A stretch of 64,000 nt of DNA from positions 426,238,740-426,302,739 of the forward strand of contig OV050030.1 in NCBI GenBank assembly GCA_920105625.2, in the 5' to 3' direction. The position numbers and the translations under genes are program-made. The notes under the pieces were generated by a model that worked only from the letters and a program-made list of their open reading frames with translations, was not told where the DNA came from and ran no database searches. Of the stretch, positions 11,620 to 57,515 are shown piece after piece; position 1 is the stretch's first letter; the number at the start of each line of letters is the position of its first letter. The stretch comes from Clusia tigrina (lineage: Eukaryota > Arthropoda > Insecta > Diptera > Clusiidae).

Positions 11620-13300
11620 CATGCAACCATACTAGAATCCTACACAGACATACCCAGTGTTATTGATTACCTTCCTTCTCCTTTTGATTTTGAAAGAAAT
11701 TTTTGGGTAAAGATTCCTTCTAGACAGGAATGGCTCGAGGGGCATCCATCACCAGACACTCCCATCAAGATATACACAGACGGATCAAAGATAAATACAG
11801 GTATAGGATCAGGGAGTTATTGCGAAACGCCCTCAATCAGTGAATCCATCCAACTAATGGATCACTGCAGTGTTTTTCAGCGGAAATAACCGCTATTCAC
11901 GAAGCCTTGAATTGGTTGAGGATAAACGAGGTAACCGGTAAGGATGTATGCATTTTATCACACAGCCAAGCTGTCCAAAGGGCTTTGTATGCATTCCAAA
12001 TAATATCAAGGAGTGTCTTAGACTGCCGCCGATCTCTTAATGACATGCCTAAACAATTCCATATCCATGTATGCTGGGAATTTTCTTTGTTGTTTTAGAT
12101 CATACGGGAACAACAATATACAAAGCGAGCAACTCAGAGGGATATATATAAGAAAAGGAGGTGTATATATAAGAATCTCCTCTGGCAAACGCATCTGTGA
12201 ATCGAAACCGTAGTTCCACAAATGGAGCTCTCAGCGACAAATTTTTGCCTGCCATAGTCTGGCATCTAAACAGAACTTCATAATCTCAAAAATTGTAGCA
12301 TTTCTTTCATTATCTTGGAATGCATCCAAGCAACCCTGAATGCATTTCCAGGGGAAATAAATGGACAGTTGATATCAGTGATGCTTGATCCTTGAGCAAG
12401 TTAAAGTGGAGTAGCGGGAACCGAAGTAGTTTATCGAAGTCTATAAATCTATAAATTTCTGACTCTCAGGAGCCGAATTCTATTTACATCTCCAAACATG
12501 CGAGACACTAAAAAGACGAAAGAGTGAGCAAAGCTGGAATTGCAAGTGTGTCGCACTCAGACAGCAATCGGTAATAATATAGTACGAGTATCAATGTCTT
12601 GAAAGCGGATGTGAATCACTCGCTCTGGCAAGAATTCTGCGACTACTGGAAGGAATTTTTAGGTTTTGTCAATGCTTCAAGGAATTATATACCCAGATAA
12701 CTATGGATGATCAACTTGCGAGGGACGGCACTTGCACATGGGTATACTTGTTAGCAGGAACATGGGATACCTCTCGCAACTTGTAAGCGTCTCACAAGGG
12801 ATACAGTGATTAACTCTACCAATCAAATGTGGATCTGTGCCCTACTTGCGAAATCGCCAGGCAAACACGGCCGAGGTTATATCTGCATCTATCCAAGAAT
12901 ATTATTAGACTACAAATTAGGACTCTAATAGGAGCCCTCTCGGGACATTGTCTAATAGGAGATCATGCAAGAAGAATGGGAGTTTATACGCATGATTTCT
13001 GCCGCAGTTGCAGTAACGAAGGGGAACTGGAAACGGTCCAGCATCTCTTCTGTCCATGTCCAGCTTTTGCTAGAAATAGGGAACGTTTACTAGGATCCCA
13101 CTTCATAACAAGTATAGATAATCTATATCAGTCAGGTGTCAACAACCTTCTTCGGTTTATTAAAGGCTTAGTTTGGTTCAATCTGGAGAGGGAAGCGTAG
13201 CCACGCCCCGCACCCGCGGCTTACCACGGACCCAACTGGTGATCTAAGTGGCATCACTGTGTTCTGGGTGATGGGGGCTGCCCAAGCTACTACCGTAAAA
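11620..13300 (+). mobile_element. Degenerate non-LTR retrotransposon 3' part (RNase H, CCHC-like tail)
   Basis: Plus-strand pieces in order: an RNase H start IKIYTDGSKINTGIGSG (about 11765), a frameshift near 11880, EALNWLRINEV followed by CILSHSQAV (about 11950), stops, then 12829-13200 with GALSGHCLIGDHARRMG, CRSCSNEGELETVQHLFCPCPAF and LLRFIKGLVWF. The order matches R1/LOA-type ORF2 C-termini. In the third RNase H motif the usual catalytic Asp (SDSQA) reads His (SHSQA). The element has no intact protein and no clear tail. Confidence 0.78.
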
Positions 13301-14160
13301 GATGCTATTGTATGTTGGTGCTGATACTATGAAATTTGGTAAAAGGATGGCAGATGCATTTATTGAAGAGAATGTGGGCGTGACTGGGTTAGCTCTAACG
13401 AAAACCCTTCACATGACGTAAGTTTAGAACTAATGGAGGTGCAACGATATTTTTAGGGGGAAAGTAGAGAATTGTTGGCAAGAATACTGCTCATTCCGTA
13501 GAGAAAAAACATTTCACGTGACAAATCTGGGAAATTATGTCAGGTACAGGAGAGAATTTTCTTCAGTGGGAGTACGAAATTGGTGGGATGAGTCTTGTAC
13601 AAGTTTATGCATCACTTCTCTGGAACCACTTTATCATTTGATAAAGGAACGCCGACACTAGGGTATGTTGAATTGGAAAAGTAGTCAGCTAGCGAGAACA
13701 CCCTATAATCAATAAAGTTAATACAGGAAACTGACAAGGGACCTGATATTCGCGGGCTCTCGCAGATTCTCACACACAAAGTAAATAAAAAATGTGTATA
13801 CAAATTTATGAAATAAATGGAAATTAAAAAGTTGAGCAATACTTAACAAAAGCATCAATTTCAATCAGTTCCGAATAAAACGCAAACAGCACTTCGAAAA
13901 GATAATGAGAAGTTGGCTATATTTGAATGAATCATCTGGTAAATCATATGAAAGAACATTGAAGCAAGAGAAGAACTCCAACCGCTGACAAAAGTGGAAA
14001 CCAATCTGTCAACAAGAAACAAAAAGAAGCAAGCTTTCTAACTTATGAAAAGGCAGAAAAGATTCCAGATCACTTTCCGTGAGTACAGAAAAACAGTTCC
14101 TACGAATAACTTTATTAAGAGATTCTTCAGTACAGAGATTGATTGATATTAAATGATATG
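13301..14160. other. Noncoding stretch, nothing recognised
   Basis: AT-rich sequence with only short chance frames. It follows the retrotransposon 3' end and precedes the inverted-repeat element at 14161. Confidence 0.4.
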
Positions 14161-14427
14161 AGGCGTATTCGATTCGTATCGAGCTCGTATCGAATTGAGC
14201 GAATAAAACAGCAAACGAGAGAGTGGCATACTTGGCAGCACTGTTTCAAAAAAAGCACTGAGAAATAAAAAATCCCAGGGAGACATTTTTAATCTCGCTG
14301 GTTTTCAAGCAATTTTCAATTTGGAAGCACTTTCTCGCTCGTTTCCTCTAAGTATAATTTACTCGATAGCTTTTTCCATACAAAAGTCTGTCCTATCCTC
14401 GATAGAGTGGCAAATCGAAATACGCCT
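14161..14427. mobile_element. 267-bp inverted-repeat element (MITE-like)
   Basis: The left end reads AGGCGTATTCGATTCG. The right end, read on the minus strand, begins AGGCGTATTTCGATTTG, so about 15 bp are inverted with one or two differences. CGAT-rich motifs recur below both ends. I see no convincing target duplication, so the superfamily is open. Confidence 0.55.
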
Positions 14428-15581
14428 ATTTATTCATTCAAATTCTGCCTGTTTGTGAGTTACAGCGCCGCTCTCACATTTAACGATCACTTTTTGTCTT
14501 TTATTGTCCTCATTTATAATTTCCCCTTTTGTTTCCAGACTGCTGGCGCATGATGATGGATGATAACATCGCACACAGTTACTCAACGCACTCGAAACAC
14601 TTGGACGATGCCTGCAATTGACTCATCAAACTCGCGTGTAAACAAATGCCTTCTCCATTTGAGATGCGTTGAAAAGTAGGAAAATGGTTTTTTTTCGATT
14701 TATTGATTGATTGCTCCACACAAGATGCCGCAGTCTTTTTATGTTCTGTTGTATTGTAGTTGTGTTTACTGATTAGAATTGTTACAGCTTGTGTAGAAGC
14801 GTGTGTGTGTTTGTGTGAATGTGTTATTTTGTGTGCTGACGAGCTGAAATTAAACTAAGTAATGACTTTACGCTTGATTTCAGTTGCAGTTAAATGCTTG
14901 GGATGGCTGGCATCCCCTTTAACTCGTGCCAGGCAGCACAATGACCATTATTAAATTTTATTTTTTTAATTAAGGAGCACCACGTGATGGAAACATGTGA
15001 TATCTCAATTGAAGAATTTCCCATATTTATTACAAAATTTGTTCGTACTCATGACGTGTCATGATGAACTAACATTGATGATAAAAGTATCCCAAACTTT
15101 TTAATGGTATTTTCATGTTTTACATGTGTCGTTCGCAATAATCTTGCATTCCTCGTACAAAATTGACTTCAAAAGTCCCATATTTACATAACGATTGAGA
15201 GAACACCTCAGAGAAATTGTTTGAACCACTTCACAACTGAGCTTATTCGTTGAGGTACTGAAGAGGCGAGAGTGAGTCAGTTCGTGAGGTACATTTGGTA
15301 TTCTACAATTTCCAAACACACCATTATATTTACAGTATTAGTCTAACATCTTCCCATTGCGGCACTCTATATGTCATAAGATAATGACTTGATGTTTTCG
15401 GGTATTGTAACGCTTGGATTTCCTAACAGCCACACAAACATTTGATAGAACATGGTTTAGAGTAACTTCAGAATGTCTCCTGATTTGGAGTGCTTTTTCC
15501 AATGTGGTTGCCATACACTTGAATATGTTGATTTTCACTCAAGAGAGCAATGAAATATGTATCTTTCATTATATTGTCTTT
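14428..15581. other. Noncoding stretch, nothing recognised
   Basis: AT-rich DNA with a T/G-rich portion near 14.7-14.9 kb and short chance frames. No domain, terminal repeat or RNA gene was found. Confidence 0.4.
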
Positions 15582-15589
15582 GTTGATAC

Positions 15590-15830
15590 CAGAGAACACA
15601 GAGAAAAGAACGTCTTTTTCGTATTGTGGTGTACTACAAATCAGAGAATACAGAGAAAAGAAAGTATTTTTCGCTGCCAGCGTCCGTTGTGCTAAGAGGA
15701 TTAATGATACATTAATCCTCTTTGGTGGTGGACACACCACGATTTTGAGTGGATTCATGCACAACGTCCGTCTGCTTTATTTCGCTGCTTTGCTGTTTGA
15801 CGCTTAAGTTTCTTTGCTCTGTATTCTCTG
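15590..15830 (-). mobile_element. Composite hAT-type MITE, family 1
   Basis: The outer ends are CAGAGAACACAGAGAAAAG and its complement ending TTCTCTG, with a perfect 8-bp duplication GTTGATAC at 15582-15589 and 15831-15838. A second complete terminal repeat starts inside at 15642, separated from the outer one by about 30 bp of non-MITE sequence. Read on the minus strand, the body matches the other family copies but has a single 21-bp repeat unit. It also holds a perfect 13-bp hairpin (15694-15706 with 15710-15722). Confidence 0.88.
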
Positions 15831-15838
15831 GTTGATAC

Positions 15839-18051
15839 TACCTCTCAAGGCAAATGCGTATGTTCATCCAAATTAAACTCACTACAAATGAGTTGTTTAC
15901 TCCTCGAAGAGGGCCTTGCGGATGTTTATTTTTTAATTGGAGAGGAAACAAATTTGCTGATATTATTACTGATTACCTTTAAATTTTATGAATGTTGCTT
16001 TCTGTATGCCCCTCTACTCCTAGGCACACACACAAACATATGTTAAAACATGGAACACATATACAAATTATATGTCCAAGAGAATACAAACTCTCCGCAC
16101 AGAATTGGCACATTGAGAGTTGCTTTTTTCATTCATAAATAAGAACACCATCAAAGCCAACAACAATAACAAGAACATTACAAGAAAGAAGCCAAATGAG
16201 CAAAGTGAAGAGCAAGGCGAAAAGGCGAACTGTATACATACATACAAACATATTTGCCAGGGCAGCAAACACACCCACTCAAAATACCCATGGAAACAGT
16301 GCAGTCAACTTCAGCGGAATGTTTGGGATGCTGTGGCACAGACGAAGCAAAAAACACTGTAAACGAAACTTCACCCAGTGGCTCATTCGACTCTTAGCAG
16401 AGTGCTTTTTTACCTCACATTCTTCTAAAAGCACAACAAATACAAAAGACGCATGCTCACCGGTAGCCCACCCGACCATTCGACCACCCACCGCCTACGT
16501 CAGCAAAAATACGTAATTATCCGGCATAAATGCCCGGAACTTTTGCTTGTGTAGATGTGTGCGTGTGGGCGAGGGTACGAATTTATTTTGCACAGAATAC
16601 TCACACTCGTACAAACGCAAACGTGCGGACGCACACAATAACAACACAAGGAGGTTTTGGCTTTTGCCAAGTGGAATTGCGAAAAGTTGAATGAAAAGCA
16701 TTCTCCTGGCAATTGGATGAGGCAGTTGGAAAGTGGCGAGCATTGTGTGAGCAGAGATGAAATGGCAAATTTTATCATTTGTCGCAGGGAGACACAGAGG
16801 CGATAAGTGCACACCGTGCTGGTAATGGCAGTGCCATATTAGTCAAATGTTTAACGTAAACCAATGACGTAATTTGGGCTAAAAGCCGAACGCCGGGTGG
16901 TGACAATTTATGAAGGAAAAAATATGAATAAACACAATTGATTGATATGAATATGCAATTTTCATGAATGAATTAAACTTGAGATGTGCGTATTTGTTGC
17001 GTGTGTTTGTATGTATTTGGGAATTTAAGTCTTTAAGTCTTTAAGTTGGTTGTCAATGATATTAAAGTTTGTATATGGAATTATATGTTATCAAAGCCGA
17101 TTTCAGTTCGTTCGTTGGCTAGATAGATATATTGCGTATTTGGATATATTACATATTACACAGTTTAAATATTAGATATGATAGATAAATGGTAGATAAA
17201 TGGATTTAAAAGTTTTCACCTTCCATGGACAAGTCTGATCAAAATGAAATGAAAACTTGCGTTTATGACAATTTTATTGTATACTTTTAGGGTTACATTA
17301 CAAAAAAATTCCCCTTGCATACTTTTAAGTTTGAGTAAAAAATACTAATTTAATTTTAAATACGGTAATGATTTTTTTCAGGATGCATATTCATATTTTG
17401 TACTTAAGAACTAAGTAATTATATGGACAACACATTATATAAACTACTAATGTAAAAAACTTGTGTATAAGATGAAAGATAAACTGTTGGCAATTGTGTG
17501 TGAAACAATTCGATGAATGAATTTCGATATATAGGAAAAGAAAGCATGAAATAGCTAAGCATTTGTTCTCAAGGTCCAAAACTTGCCTTATTATGTACGA
17601 TTTGGTTTGCCTAAACTTTTGAAACATCAAACAAAATCGCAGCATACTTTTAGGGAGGACTTTTTTCCTTTACGATACTATACAAAGAATTGTTCAATTT
17701 TATAGAATAATACCAATTATCTTTATTCAAAGAATTAAAATATCCTTCCATGAACGTACATTTTCTATGCAGTGGTAAATTATTACCTTTCCTCCTCTAT
17801 GAGAAAAAAAATTGTTGTCTAATTACGATTTAGCATGGATCAAAAGGAGCCCACACCTAATTGGAACTCATTAAATAAAACACTTATACATTAATTCTAA
17901 TAAACGGAAGCAACCCACCCACGCCAACAGCATCAACAAAATTAACAATTATCACTTCATCAGCACATTACACTGCTCGCACACACACACACACACTATT
18001 CTTGCTTTCCGCAGGTAAAGTGCGGCTATGTACATATATAGGGATCTTAAA
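15839..18051. other. Noncoding stretch, probably upstream of the kinase gene
   Basis: About 16.1-16.85 kb is GC-richer, with CACA and CAA runs and overlapping chance frames on both strands. 16.9-17.9 kb is strongly AT-rich, including a short tandem of TAAGTCTT near 17030. No coding sequence is supported. A TGACGTAA CRE-like site lies near 16865. Confidence 0.4.
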
Positions 18052-18059
18052 TGACGTCA
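18052..18059 (+). promoter_or_regulatory. Perfect CRE palindrome TGACGTCA
   Basis: A full consensus CREB/ATF site about 5.3 kb upstream of the kinase start codon. It is one of a pair, the other at 18315. Eight-base sites occur by chance, so its role is an inference from the pairing and from the gene downstream. Confidence 0.45.
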
Positions 18060-18314
18060 AACCAATAAAATGAATGATTCCATTTAGTTGGTGCGGTCCT
18101 CTTCGGCATGCAATTGTGTATCATGCGTACATTGCGAAGCAATACTTAGTCTACTCACTTGACTTTTTGAAATTTCCAGTGCTGTATACTTACTTGCCTC
18201 CCCTAACGTCTACGACTCCGTTGCCCACTCTCATTCATAAGTGAATGGCGAGCAGCATGCACAGGGAATACACAGGATATAGGAACAAGGATTGGAATAT
18301 GCAATACGTGTGAC

Positions 18315-18322
18315 TGACGTCA
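18315..18322 (+). promoter_or_regulatory. Perfect CRE palindrome TGACGTCA
   Basis: Second full CREB/ATF consensus, 263 bp from the first. SIK kinases act on the CRTC/CREB axis, and a mammalian family member is itself CREB-induced, so feedback is plausible. No mapped promoter is visible to anchor it. Confidence 0.45.
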
Positions 18323-50965
<32,643 letters not shown>

Positions 50966-52642
50966 TGAGTAGCTAGAAGCATCCGTAGTCATATCATGCA
51001 TTAGTGGGAAAGTGAGGGGACAAAATGAGGATGAGAAAGTGACAAATGTGTCAGGTCGTATACTCGTATATGTAGGAGCGTAGTGACGCCAGCAACATAC
51101 ACTTATATAGATTTAGTTTCAAGGACAACATGCTATCGAGATGCGCCACTAGTGTGTTTTTAGCGGCTATCAACTTTTTTTCCTCACTAGAAACGTCTGC
51201 TCATTCGGCTTATTGTTGTTCAATAATGTGGTTGCCAAAGTTCATCCGGGGGACATTTTGCTCTGGTCTCTGAGTGCCCGTGCGATACGCTTGTTTGCGG
51301 TGGTGGGGAGGTGTCTTGACACCAAACCTACTACATTGTCGTAGAGCTCCAAGTTGAGGAAGACAAATTCTCAAAAGAATTGTGTGAGAGAAGAGCAGGA
51401 ACGAATAATCATTTCAGACTTCTTGTGTAAATTCTGATTTTATAGTTGGTGAACAATTATATTATTATCAGTAACCAATTTAACGATTCCAGTGTGTCAT
51501 CTGGCCAGGCGAATATATCAAATTATGTTATTACGATTAACAAATGCACAAATTCGCAAATTCGCTTTGGTGCCTTGGCTGCCAATTTGTACGCAAAAAC
51601 TGAATGTCAAATGCAGTTTTTAAAGAAAACTACAAAAATTTGCGGTTTTATTGAAATAGAGTACCGAAGTGTGTATTCCATTTTTTGTTTAATTAATAAT
51701 TTAAATACGTTATTATAAACAATGTACGTGGCTTTTTTTTTGCATATGGCTACATAGAAAATGCAAAAATTCGTCCTTGTTTGCTCCCATTATGTCAAAT
51801 CTGTCGAGCTTCAATTTTCAGCAGATTCATTCACTGGTTATTCTGATGGAAGTATTTACTGCCGCTTGCAACTAAACTGATTTCAGTTGCACAGTTGGAT
51901 GCTTAACATAAAAGAGTCCAGTGTGTTTGAATTATAATTATTATATTTAAATTGAAATGCATACAGTTATAATACCAGTTGAATAAGGACGAGACATATT
52001 CCATGTCAACCTGGAGTACCGAAAAATGTCTATAGCTATTTCTGTCATAATTCATCCGTATGTTTGATTTCGCTTGATACAATGCCAATTTATTTCAATT
52101 ATACCATTCCTTTAAGAGAATTGTGGTAGTGGAAATGGATGCACATGCTATTGGGTCTGATTCAATGTATCATCAAGAAGGTAAAATGCTCCCGGAGGGA
52201 GAGTCCCGCTTTGCTTTCGGCTTTCAAGGCAAAAATTAAAACAGCAACCATGAGCGAAGTTAAACAAGTGCTGATAGCAAAAAAACAAAGGGAATCAATT
52301 TAATTGAAAAATGGCAATGTTAAATTAACACAAAATAGTTCTTCCCAACATATTATAGTGTGGTTTAACCAAAGTTAGTGGGTTAAAAATTGTACTGGGC
52401 GCTGGACAACGTTCTGTGGGCAGCGGGTCGGTTTCTCATATGTACTTCTATATCAATAGAAGACATCATAAAAGTAGTTCACTGCATACCATAAACAAAT
52501 TTATGAATATGATTTTCTAATGAAACAGTAACTTATTCATGATTTAGCTGGGCCTTTAAGCCTCAATTTACATAGTACATTTTATTGTTAAAAACGTGAA
52601 TTATTATTGAATGAAAAAATGAATACGTCGGCTCAGTTCCAC
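50966..52642 (+). other. Probable 3' untranslated region of the kinase gene
   Basis: Follows the TAG directly and shows no coding sequence. It is AT-rich after 51.4 kb. Which poly(A) site is used cannot be read from the sequence. Confidence 0.4.
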
Positions 52643-52837
52643 CATAGAGTAAAGAAAAATAAGAGTCACATTCTCGAACAGCAAACTTTTTGTATGGTGG
52701 CACTGCTAATAGCGCCGTTTACTCAATAGCTCTAATTTTCACATCGCAGCGCCACTTTGGTTACTACCCCCGAACGATCTCTTCTATGTCGAAAAATGAG
52801 TGACATTTCAGATTGTGACTCTTATTTCTTTACTCCA
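52643..52837. mobile_element. MITE family 2, copy 2 (opposite orientation)
   Basis: Ends CATAGAGTAAAGAAAAATAA on the left and TTATTTCTTTACTCCA on the right. The interior (GCGCCACTTTGGTTACTACC, GAACGATCTCTTCTATGTCG) is the reverse complement of the copy at 5777-5972 with scattered changes. No clear target duplication survives, so it is the older copy. Confidence 0.82.
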
Positions 52838-53814
52838 CAGACGACGATTAATTTGGAATAAAGTGGTTTGCCATTTATTCTCTTGAGAGTAACTAAGTCT
52901 CTATAAATGTGTGTATCTGGTGAAGCATTGGGGACAGGGAAAGATATAGGGAGAGAAAATTAGACGTTAGGAGGCCAGAGCATGAATTCGAATATGTCTG
53001 CTTTCTTCTTTATATTATATACCGTAGAAATCGTTGTTCATTATGGGGCTGAGAATTGATTTGCCCTTCCCACAATTATAGAAAATCTTTTTTATATCTG
53101 ACTATTAAATCTTACGAAATTCGTAAAAGACAGAACACCACGAAGCAAATGAACAAAATTAAGCTTAGCAAGTATACAGCATTTGCAACACACACACAAA
53201 CACACTCACACATACATACAACATACATACAACATACACACTAAACACTCTCAACTAATTCTATCTATATATACGATTTAAATAAGAAGAATAACTCCAA
53301 TTGCGCAGGCATTGTTAACTTTTAATTGACTTGAACATTTTTCACTCATTACGTGGTAATGTAAATGTAAGTTTTATCTAATTCATCGTTGAGAAAAAAG
53401 AAAAAACGCAAATTACTTGAATTTATCATTGATAACTAACGAAATTTCACGAACTGGCGTAGATAGGCAACCGTTTGCAAAACTAGAGTTAAAATGTAAT
53501 TTAAAAAGAAATTGTGGGCAAATTTTGTGAAATGGGCGGGGAACTTGTACTGTATGAAATACCGTATCTAATTGTAAATATTTATGCAGATATTGTGTAA
53601 CTGTAAATAACGTTTTACATAGTTTATGTTGTACATTATATGAGAAGAAAATGTTGTGTAAAATATATGTATTTATAAAAATTTTTTATGAAATTTTATC
53701 GACATACATAATTGAAGTGTAGATCAGTGGTTCTTTTGTCGCTTTGAAACACATACACACGAACATATTCAAAAGTATATGCTTTTGGTTTCTAAGTAGC
53801 CTAGCGAATTTTCT

Positions 53815-54079
<265 letters not shown>

Positions 54080-55556
54080 GTAAACTTATCAGCAATTGCA
54101 ATCAAACTATTTACTACATAAACTTTGCAATTGTCAAATTGTAATTTGGTAGAGATTTCAAAACTTTTCTTAATAGCAATCGTTCGCATAATTATTGAAG
54201 TAATTAACAATATATAAAACATTCTTAAAATAATGAATTTTTCAACAATGTAAACTTTCAATCGAAATCAAAATTTTAGCGAATTATACTCAAATATAAA
54301 CAGGAATGCGAATTACGCCATAAATCCAATTTATTCGTATATTGTATAACTTTAAATTTAAATCATAATTATTAACATATGATATCATTCTACTACACAT
54401 TTAAACATTCTTAACGCAATAATGCACAAAATTTAAACAATACAAAATATACAAAAATACAAAAAGTAACTTTGCAACACAAAAATAAATGCAAAAACTA
54501 CTTTTAAATTAATATCGATAATTGAACAGCCGATTAATTTTAATTAGGCATTTACGTTTACGGCTCGCTCAGATTACTGCGTGTACATATGCATGCACAT
54601 GCATGCATACACACATGCATCCATGCGAGAGACTCGTATACATACATACATACATACATACATACATGTGAGAGACTGGGTGTGGCGGAAAACTAATTGG
54701 AGACAGTCGAAGAACTACTTGAATTGCATATTTCAACTAAAAAAGAGAGAAAGCAAAAACATGCATTCCAATAGTTAAAATTTAATTATTATTAATATAC
54801 ATACATACTATATACATATATGTATTTACGTTTAATTTGCAATTTATACGTTATGTGTAATAATTATTTAATTTGTTTATGTATTTAAGCTGCGCTTTGG
54901 CGCTTGTGTCAATTACACCGCAACGGATGTATGCATGTTTAGCTAGTTCCGATGCTGCAACTTGCATTATTCTTAAGTGAATTATATAGCTACACACACA
55001 CATACACACAATTTTATCGTAACTAAAATTTTAAATGTGTTTACTCTATTTTTATTATTATTACTTTTTTAAATATTTCGAATATTGTTTATTGTACCGA
55101 TATGTATGTATATCGACGACGACGAAGAAGAAGAAGTAGTAAGATATTCCTCTCTTGTTATAGTTTAATTCAACACACACACACCCACACGCATACACAC
55201 TCACACAAACGTATATAAATTCTTTTAGTTTAAGCTCTTCACATTAATAAAGCAAAAGCAAGTATATTTTATAAATATTGAAAAGAAAAACAAAAATAAT
55301 TGTTAAAATTATTAAGAAACAATTCTACTGTACTGCAAAATAGTTTGGCATAGCAAAAGCTAACAACAATTATTTGCAATAATTAATTGCAACCAACATT
55401 AACAAATTAACTAAATGCAACAATAGTTAAAATCCGATGTTATGTAAAAATATATAAAGACTGCTGTGATTTAAAATATATACATACATATATATGAAAA
55501 TAATTAAACAATTTAAAATTATTATTAAAGTTATTAATCATTAAATTAATGTCTTT

Positions 55557-55562
55557 AATAAA
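55557..55562 (+). terminator. Candidate poly(A) signal AATAAA
   Basis: The last AATAAA in the AT-rich block after the kinase stop codon. If used, the 3' untranslated region would be about 4.6 kb and would contain the long TA tract. Inference only. Confidence 0.25.
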
Positions 55563-55834
55563 TTAAAATTCTAAAATCTACAAAATGGCCTTTAACATTT
55601 CTAAATAGTCGAATCATTATGGACCAAACCAGGATATGTGAAATTCCATATACGTACAGTATATATCATGGTCCACTAGTAAGGTTGCCGCAGAGCGACA
55701 ACAACAACCATTTCATTAAATTAGATTGTCAGCGGATGGCTGATCGCTAAAAAAAAACGTCGAAAAATAAACGAATGTAAAAAACTATCAAGAAGAGCTT
55801 TTTCCCACAAACCAAGTGCGATATATGTATATAC

Positions 55835-55995
55835 AGTACATACCAAATACGATATATATACGGCATAAACCGAATACAATAAATATACGGCATAAATCAA
55901 ATACGATATATATACGGCATAAACCAAATACGATATATATACGGCATAAACCAAATACGATATATTTACGGTATAAACCAAATACTTTATATATC
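55835..55995. repeat. 27-bp minisatellite, about six copies
   Basis: Unit ACGGCATAAACCAAATACGA plus TATATAT. The array ends in a short inverted piece (ATATATCGTATTTGGCATAT near 55990), giving a hairpin edge. Frames through it stay open because 27 is divisible by three. Confidence 0.88.
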
Positions 55996-56486
55996 GTATT
56001 TGGCATATACAGTTCCGCTTTGTTACGTTCGAACAAAAGCTTGAAGCCCAATGATTCCAACTAGATCCGCCACGTTCAATACAATAAAAATAACTACAAC
56101 TATTCAATTGCTTTCGATTCGGTCCGTCCATTGAAAGTACCAACTCGACTGGATACATAGGTATATAAACTGCTCGAATTTAAAGTCACCGGCACTATTC
56201 GAAATGGAACCGAACGCATTCTAGCTCGGCTTGCATAATACTAAAATTTGAGAGCACGGGAAGAGCTACAAAGCAACTGGAGTTCCCAGTAATTATTATT
56301 TGAGGCATAATTAAAATTATTGTTTAAATCTTAACTTGACGGGATGGGAATGTAGACTATATAAAAGATTAGTTAATTTTAATTTTGTATTCAATCCGTC
56401 GGTTACCTTTTTTATTTAAAATGTGACATAATGGTTCGTATTTTCGTTTCCATTCTGATCACCACCAAATAATTGCTATGTAAGAG

Positions 56487-56677
56487 CAGAGATCATAGAG
56501 ACGGGACATTTAAATGTCAAATTTTCTGACGTTTAAAAAGAAATGTCTTTTTTATTATTAGTTGCCTATATGGATAGGTTTGTTTATCATTGGTTAACCA
56601 GAATTCTGAAGAAAATCAGCCACACTACTAGAGTTTTGCACAAGGGTTAGTGTGCGCAAAACAAGAGTCATTCTCTG
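56487..56677 (+). mobile_element. Decayed MITE, family 1 relative
   Basis: Left end CAGAGATCATAGAGACG, right end TCATTCTCTG. The body matches the next copy (TGACGTTTAAAAAGAAATGT, ATTATTAGTTGCC, CTGAAGAAAATCAGCCACAC). Flanks GTAAGAGC and GTAAAAGC are a 7-of-8 target duplication. Confidence 0.7.
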
Positions 56678-56845
56678 GTAAAAGCACGCACAAGCGTCGC
56701 CCAAAACAAGAAAATTTTTTTATTTGCTCCTGTAAAAACACATTCAACAAATCAATTAATTGAATAATTTATAGGTACTAATTTCGTGTCCGAATCATGT
56801 TAAATTTTTGACGTTTAACACACATGACTCTCCCTGGGTTTTTAC

Positions 56846-57030
56846 CAGAACACACAGAGAAGCGATATTAAACGTCAAATTTTCTGGCGTTTAAAAGAAA
56901 TATGTCTTTATTTATCATTAGTTGGCAATCTGAATAAGTTTCTTTATCAGTGGTTCTGAAGAAAATAAGCCACATTACTACAGTTTTGCGCATGAGTAAG
57001 TGTAGCAGAGACATTTTTCTGTATTCTCTG
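56846..57030 (+). mobile_element. 185-bp hAT-type MITE, family 1 relative
   Basis: Ends CAGAACACACAGAGAAG and TTTTTCTGTATTCTCTG. A perfect 8-bp duplication, GTTTTTAC, lies at 56838-56845 and 57031-57038. The body lacks the 21-bp unit found in other copies and carries a different core shared with 56487-56677. It sits about 490 bp upstream of the zinc-finger start codon. Confidence 0.86.
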
Positions 57031-57515
57031 GTTTTTACATAACAAAAATTTGTATAAGATTCTGACTGTCACACTCAAGTTCGTGGTAAAATCTTCACCA
57101 ATTTAATCGCGCTCGGGGTGAATCATTTTGTGTGTACCAAAGCTAAATTATGCATGGAAATTAAATTGAATGAAAATACAAATGTGTGCATTCACTTAGT
57201 TACATAGTGTTGTGTAAAAAAAATCACACCCATTACATTGAACAAATCAATCTAATTGAAAACCAATCTTTTAACATTTTAATCAAACAATCATCAATTA
57301 GGCTTTTACCTGGTAATTATTTTGCAACGGTATTGTCCATCTATGCCGAAATCAGCTGCTTACGATTGTATCTGCAACACAGCACAGCAACATGTTGACA
57401 AAACACTATTTTATTTGACATCTGTTTACCAGTAGGAAATTGCAATTTTATCGTTCCAAATACAAAATTCAATATTATTCAAATTTAAATTCAAATAAGT
57501 GTATATCCATATGCA

